Source of the DNA: Desulfatirhabdium butyrativorans
Lineage (GTDB): Bacteria > Desulfobacterota > Desulfobacteria > Desulfobacterales > JAIFKL01
DNA length: 27,351 nucleotides
Reading direction: 5' to 3'
NCBI GenBank assembly: GCA_022736535.1
Contig: DZCT01000006.1
Span: 1 to 27,351, forward strand
The position numbers and the translations under genes were made by a program. Below the pieces are notes generated by a model, which ran no database searches, was not told the origin of the DNA, and worked only from the letters and a program-made list of their open reading frames with translations. This document shows, one piece after another, positions 24,295 through 27,351 of the stretch (position 1 is the first letter of the stretch; the number at the start of each line of letters is the position of its first letter).

Positions 24295-24456
24295 TTACGC
24301 AGTTGGAAATTGTTTAACCGCAAAGGGCGCGGAGGAAAACGCAAAGGTCGCAGAGATATATTTCAGAACTTTGCGCCCTCCGCGCTTTCCTCCGCGTCCT
24401 TTGCGGTTAAATAGAAGCGGTTCATTTTTCCGATGCAGACAATTCCGACTGCGTAA
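24295..24456. repeat. TTACGCAGT inverted repeat with nested TTAACCGCAAAGG element
   Basis: Outer arms TTACGCAGTTGGAAATTG (24295-24313) and CAATTCCGACTGCGTAA (24440-24456) are near-perfect complements. Directly against the left arm, 24314-24411 is another element with perfect 14-bp ends TTTAACCGCAAAGG / CCTTTGCGGTTAAA. It lies just upstream of the radical SAM gene. Confidence 0.75.
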
Positions 24457-24482
24457 ATTCTAATTTTAATTAATCGGAGTTT

Positions 24483-24612
24483 TCTGTCATTTCAAGCGTC
24501 CCGCCCTGTCATTTCGAGCGAAGCGAGAAATCTGAGCCGTTCGTCATAAAGATTTCTCCTTACTTCGTTCGTCATAAAGATTTCTCCTTACTTCGTTCGT
24601 CGAAATGACAGA
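24483..24612. repeat. TGTCATTTCGA element with internal 28-bp tandem duplication
   Basis: The ends TTCTGTCATTTC and GAAATGACAGAA bound the element. Inside, a 28-bp unit beginning GTTCGTCATAAAGATTTC occurs twice in perfect tandem (24539-24566, 24567-24594). It lies 10 bp from the stop of the zinc-ribbon gene. Confidence 0.8.
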
Positions 24613-24622
24613 AAAAGCGAAA

Positions 24623-25294
24623 TCAATTCAATTCTTTTCCGCAATGCTTGCAGAGGTTTGCCCGCTTTTTTATGATCTCGGCGCAGAAAGGACATTCCCG
24701 CGTGAAATTTCTCTCGTGTATCTTCTCAAGCGATTTGTCAACCATAAGCTGAATCGCTTCATTGCCGAACTTGACATTCCTGATCGGCTCAATGGCTTCC
24801 AGCGAACCGATATCGCCTATCATTTCAGCCGCTTTCAGCCTCACCCGCGCCGGCTGCGTCACATCCGTCAGCAGATTGAGAACCGTCACGCCGTCTTTGT
24901 TCACATAGCAGTCTGCCAGAATGGAAAAACCCTTTTTTATATTTTCTTTCAGAATTTCCTGTTCCAGAACAACCTGTTCGTCAATGACCTGTCCTTTTGC
25001 GCCCATCGGACTGAATACGGGCATACATTCAAACTGCTTTGTGCCGGGGTAGCACATACACCGGTAAGATGCGTTTTGTCCGTAATTTTCCTGCAAATTG
25101 TTCCAGCCCTCCACATACATCGGGCATTCATCGTTAAAGCACAGAAACAGAAACGGCACGCCCCAGCCCAATCCGTCGCTGAAATTGATGGGCGGCACTT
25201 CCCACAGACTCATTTCTTTGCCGCAGTGAGGACAGACGGGCTTTTCCATCGCCATCACATCTTCCAGAATCTGTTCCCTTGTTTCAAAAGCCAT
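24623..25294 (-). CDS. Zinc-ribbon protein with HEAT-like middle
   Basis: The 223-residue product starts with a zinc-binding segment (CPHCGKEM near residue 21, then FLCFNDECPMY) and ends with a second ribbon CPFCAEIIKKRANLCKHCGKEL. Between them a hydrophobic/helical stretch includes RLKAAEMIGDIGSLEAIEPIRN, reminiscent of one or two HEAT/PBS-lyase repeats. A GGWGVPFLFLCFNDECP-like block (here GWGVPFLFLCFNDECP) is distinctive. I recognise no named family; it could be a scaffold or regulator. A GGAGG lies 10 nt upstream of the ATG at 25294. It is divergent from the DUF35-thiolase genes, separated by 660 bp. Confidence 0.7.
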   Translation of the reverse strand: MAFETREQILEDVMAMEKPVCPHCGKEMSLWEVPPINFSDGLGWGVPFLFLCFNDECPMYVEGWNNLQENYGQNASYRCMCYPGTKQFECMPVFSPMGAKGQVIDEQVVLEQEILKENIKKGFSILADCYVNKDGVTVLNLLTDVTQPARVRLKAAEMIGDIGSLEAIEPIRNVKFGNEAIQLMVDKSLEKIHERNFTRECPFCAEIIKKRANLCKHCGKELN

Positions 25295-25311
25295 TGTTAT
25301 TTCCTCCGTTT

Positions 25312-25440
25312 ATGTGAAACACGAAAATGAAACACGAAAGCGAAACACGAAAGAGCGAAAAAAACGAAAATGCGAAAAATTTCGTGTTTTCTCAAGATTT
25401 CCTGCTTTCGCTGAGACGTTTTCGTGACTGCTTTTTTCGT
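25312..25440. repeat. CGAAACACGAAA direct and inverted repeats
   Basis: Tandem GAAACACGAAA units (25315-25352) are followed by an inverted TTTCGTGTTTTC segment (25379-25392) and GACGTTTTCGTGAC. A matching cluster lies at 25851-25945, so the two may be arms of a larger inverted arrangement. Confidence 0.65.
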
Positions 25441-25850
25441 CGTTAATGTCTAAGAAACTAAGTTCTTTTTTACATTTGTCAATAAATCCCGAACAGATTC
25501 TTCACACTTGAATCTCTTATCCGCCTTATCCTTAGAACTCCCCTCAAATTGATTTTATCCCGAAGTGGCTTTTAAACGATATATATCCTTAAAATCAAAA
25601 CAATGAACTTCTTTTTAAAAAAAGACTTGACACACCCTTTGTTTTATGATTGAATTTGCCTCAAATTAAATTTGATTTGAAATATTCTTCTGACCGCAGA
25701 TATGTGTTTATACGCGGGGGAATTTTCTTCAATTAACAAAATATGCGGCAGATTTTGCCTTATTCCTGCAAACAGTTTCCGATGCGGTCTGAAGTTTAAA
25801 AGACGAGCAGGGATATGAAATTCAAAAAATTGCCCTAACACTAAAAAAAC
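25441..25850. other. AT-rich intergenic stretch without a gene
   Basis: About 410 bp between the CGAAACACGAAA clusters is AT-rich with no convincing coding frame. A 65-codon minus-strand frame (25644-25841) lacks a plausible ribosome-binding site or recognisable motif. It contains a promoter-like site listed separately. Confidence 0.5.
25627..25655 (+). promoter_or_regulatory. Weak candidate promoter upstream of DUF35-thiolase genes
   Basis: A perfect -35 box TTGACA (25627-25632) is followed after 17 bp by TTGAAT (25650-25655), a 4-of-6 match to the -10 consensus. The transcript would cross the repeat cluster before the gene at 25957. Confidence 0.28.
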
Positions 25851-25945
25851 AGGAACACGAAAGGAGCATTCAGGCAGGGAAGCAATATGTCGCGTCTCTG
25901 CGGTTTTTCGTGTTTTCGTATCTTTCGTGCTTTCGTGTTTATGAA
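25851..25945. repeat. AACACGAAA / TTTCGTGTTTTCGT repeat cluster
   Basis: AACACGAAAGG at 25853-25863 faces TTTCGTGTTTTCGTATCTTTCGTGCTTTCGTGTTT at 25906-25940 (several short units). It ends directly before the AAAGGA that serves as ribosome-binding site of the next gene. Confidence 0.65.
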
Positions 25946-25956
25946 AGGAATGCCCG

Positions 25957-26394
25957 ATGGCTGAAGAGAAAAAAAAGAAAGAAAAGGATAAAGAACCGGA
26001 TATTACCTTCTTTCACCCTGATCTGCTGGAAGCCCCGAAAGACGGTACCGCCCCGTATCTGAAAGGATACCGATGCAAAAAATGCGGCAAGCTCGATTTT
26101 CCCAAACTGAGTCCCTGTCCGCTTTGCTGGGGAGAAGATTTTGATACGGTGCCTCTCAGCAGAAAAGGAAAACTTTACAGTTACGCAGACATATATGTCG
26201 GACAACCGGGAATGAAGACGCCTTATATTGTCGGCTACATTGATCTGCCGGAAGATATCAGGATATTCGCACAGTTGGATGGGGAAGTCCAAACCTTCAA
26301 ATGCGATGAAGATGTGGAACTGACCACCGGTCCTATCCGAATGAATCAGGACGGTTTGCCCATTATCAGCTATAAGTTCAAAAAGGCAAATTAA
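25957..26394 (+). CDS. DUF35 Zn-ribbon/OB-fold protein, thiolase partner
   Basis: The 145-residue product has a rubredoxin-like zinc ribbon with Cys at 40, 43, 54 and 57 (YRCKKCGK...SPCPLCWGE). An OB-fold half follows (GKLYSYADIYVGQPGMKTPYIVGYIDLPEDIRIFAQLDG). Such proteins bind CoA thioesters or nucleotide parts and form complexes with thiolase-like enzymes; known examples include BbsA with BbsB in toluene degradation and archaeal HMG-CoA/acetoacetyl-CoA complexes. The first 15 residues are a charged Lys/Glu tail. An AAAGGA lies about 10 nt before the ATG. The thiolase gene follows after 173 bp, with a repeat between them, on the same strand. A small accessory subunit role is likely. Confidence 0.88.
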   Translation: MAEEKKKKEKDKEPDITFFHPDLLEAPKDGTAPYLKGYRCKKCGKLDFPKLSPCPLCWGEDFDTVPLSRKGKLYSYADIYVGQPGMKTPYIVGYIDLPEDIRIFAQLDGEVQTFKCDEDVELTTGPIRMNQDGLPIISYKFKKAN

Positions 26395-26410
26395 CGTGCT
26401 GTGCCGCTTT

Positions 26411-26497
26411 TTACCGCAAAGCACGCAAAGATGGCGCAAAGTACGCGAAGAAAACTTTGTGTTCTTCGCGGAGAACTTTGCGACCTTTGCGGTTTAA
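26411..26497. repeat. TTACCGCAAAG-family inverted repeat
   Basis: The ends TTACCGCAAAG and CTTTGCGGTTTAA enclose AAAGTACGCGAAGAAAACTT and its near-complement. It separates the DUF35 and thiolase genes and belongs with the elements at 24314-24411 and 9853-9870. Confidence 0.7.
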
Positions 26498-26567
26498 GAA
26501 AAGTTGCACATATCCTGAATTAAAGACGCAAAGCTGCCCGGCAGTGGCAATTTTGCAGGAGAATATC

Positions 26568-27351
26568 ATGAAGCTACAAAGAGAAGTTTATGTCGTGGGC
26601 GTCGGCGAAACCGTGTTCGGCAGACGTAAGGAAGACTATGACGCGCTGGGAAGGGAAGCCGCGTTCAAAGCCATCAAAGAAGCCAAAATTGACCGCCCGG
26701 ACATGATTCAGAGCGCGTATGTCGGAAACGCCCATAACGGTATTGTCACCGGACAGACCATTTTCAAAGATTTGGGAATGTGCGGCAAAACGCCGATCAT
26801 CAATGTGGAAAGCGCATGTTCCGCGGGCGCGATGGCTGTGCATCTCGCAATCAAAGATGTCGCGACCGGTCTGACAGAAATTTCCATGGGCGTGGGCGCG
26901 GAAAACCACACCCTCCGCCGTCAGAAAGGCACGGCATTCACGCCCGCAATGAACGATATTGAAGCCGTTCACGGCGGCGTTATGACCGGCAAATACTCCA
27001 TGCGCGCCACGCGTTATATGTACGAACGCGGCGCAACCATCGAAGATTTTGCCATGATTACCGTCAAAAACCGGAAACACGCCACTCACAATCCCCACGC
27101 CCTGTATCGAGGCGAAGTCAGCATCGAAGAAGTTGTCAATTCCAGAATGATTGCCTATCCCATGACCCTGCACCAGTGCTGTGCGGTTTCCGACGGCGCG
27201 GGCGCGGTAGTGGTCTGTTCCAAAGAAATGGTGAAAAAATTAGGCATTGAAAAGCCGGTGAAAGTTGCCGGTTCAGTCGTGACTTCAGGACCTTATCACA
27301 ACGGTCCCCGAGACATCACCGGCGATGATATTACAGAAATGACCAGCGAGA
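26568..27351 (+). CDS. Thiolase-family protein, partial at right edge
   Basis: 261 codons are visible before the window ends. The N-terminus MKLQREVYVVGVGETVFGRRKEDYDAL is of the SCP2/thiolase type. The catalytic nucleophile Cys84 lies in NVESACSAGAMAVHLA, and GVGAENHT follows. Further on, HQCCAVSDGAGAVVVCS is the conserved N-terminal-domain end; the catalytic His/Cys of the C-terminal half lie beyond the edge. GCAGGAGA lies 7 nt upstream of the ATG. With its DUF35 neighbour it forms the two-subunit thiolase arrangement of anaerobic acyl-CoA or aromatic pathways. The substrate cannot be told from this fragment. Confidence 0.88.
   Translation, partial: MKLQREVYVVGVGETVFGRRKEDYDALGREAAFKAIKEAKIDRPDMIQSAYVGNAHNGIVTGQTIFKDLGMCGKTPIINVESACSAGAMAVHLAIKDVATGLTEISMGVGAENHTLRRQKGTAFTPAMNDIEAVHGGVMTGKYSMRATRYMYERGATIEDFAMITVKNRKHATHNPHALYRGEVSIEEVVNSRMIAYPMTLHQCCAVSDGAGAVVVCSKEMVKKLGIEKPVKVAGSVVTSGPYHNGPRDITGDDITEMTSE

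Noticed and set aside
25644..25841. 65-codon minus-strand frame in the AT-rich gap
   Set aside because: No ribosome-binding site, no family resemblance and no conserved neighbour; chance frame is the simpler reading.
25312..25945. Possible CRISPR-like array from repeated CGAAACACGAAA units
   Set aside because: Units are short, irregularly spaced, in both orientations and lack unique spacers of constant length; no cas genes are present.

Overview
The window reads as chromosomal DNA of an anaerobic Desulfobacterota-type bacterium, most likely in the Desulfobacterales. This is inferred from gene content: a clustered rpiB-glyA-dCMP deaminase-nrdR-ribD-ribE-ribBA set, a thiolase with a DUF35 partner, a bifunctional PutA, and very repeat-rich intergenic DNA. 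No rRNA, tRNA, phage, integrase or CRISPR array was found. Base composition is moderate and similar across the genes.

Layout. Positions 1-1805 (minus strand) hold a RecF/OLD-like ATPase and an overlapping TOPRIM-like (RloB/DUF4276-like) partner that runs off the left edge, a probable defence-type pair. Positions 1905-8442 (minus) hold a housekeeping cluster: rpiB and glyA, then a ComEB-type dCMP deaminase, nrdR and the riboflavin genes ribD, ribE and ribBA, closed by a clear intrinsic terminator at 1846-1878. An RpoH-type sigma factor lies at 8876-9811. Positions 10108-12083 carry an isolated half of an oligopeptide/dipeptide ABC importer (one ATPase, one DppC-like permease). Positions 12260-15678 carry a small protein/PIN-domain pair and an Eco57I-like adenine methyltransferase with no room for the usual N-terminal nuclease. 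Positions 15822-21924 hold ornithine aminotransferase (rocD, minus) and PutA (plus), which meet at glutamate semialdehyde/P5C, with a DUF3108 exported protein between them. Then come a CDF cation exporter, a convergent radical SAM protein, a zinc-ribbon/HEAT-like protein, and a DUF35 plus thiolase pair that continues past the right edge.

The most distinctive feature is the intergenic DNA. Nearly every gap is occupied by small palindromic elements of at least five families: GTTCCCACGC double hairpins, GTAGG hairpins, TGTCATTTCGA elements, TTCTCGCAAAGG / TTAACCGCAAAGG elements, and CGAAAACACGAAA / CCACGAATGGACACGAA elements. They occur singly, fused in a fixed order, or nested inside each other. 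Within a family the hairpin loop core is constant while the stem changes on both sides.

At 17268-17334 one short element is flanked by a perfect 14-bp direct duplication that contains the start of the DUF3108 gene. The duplicated upstream start now reads an 18-codon leader whose TGA overlaps the real ATG. This is the best local evidence that the elements move and can change translation signals of neighbouring genes.
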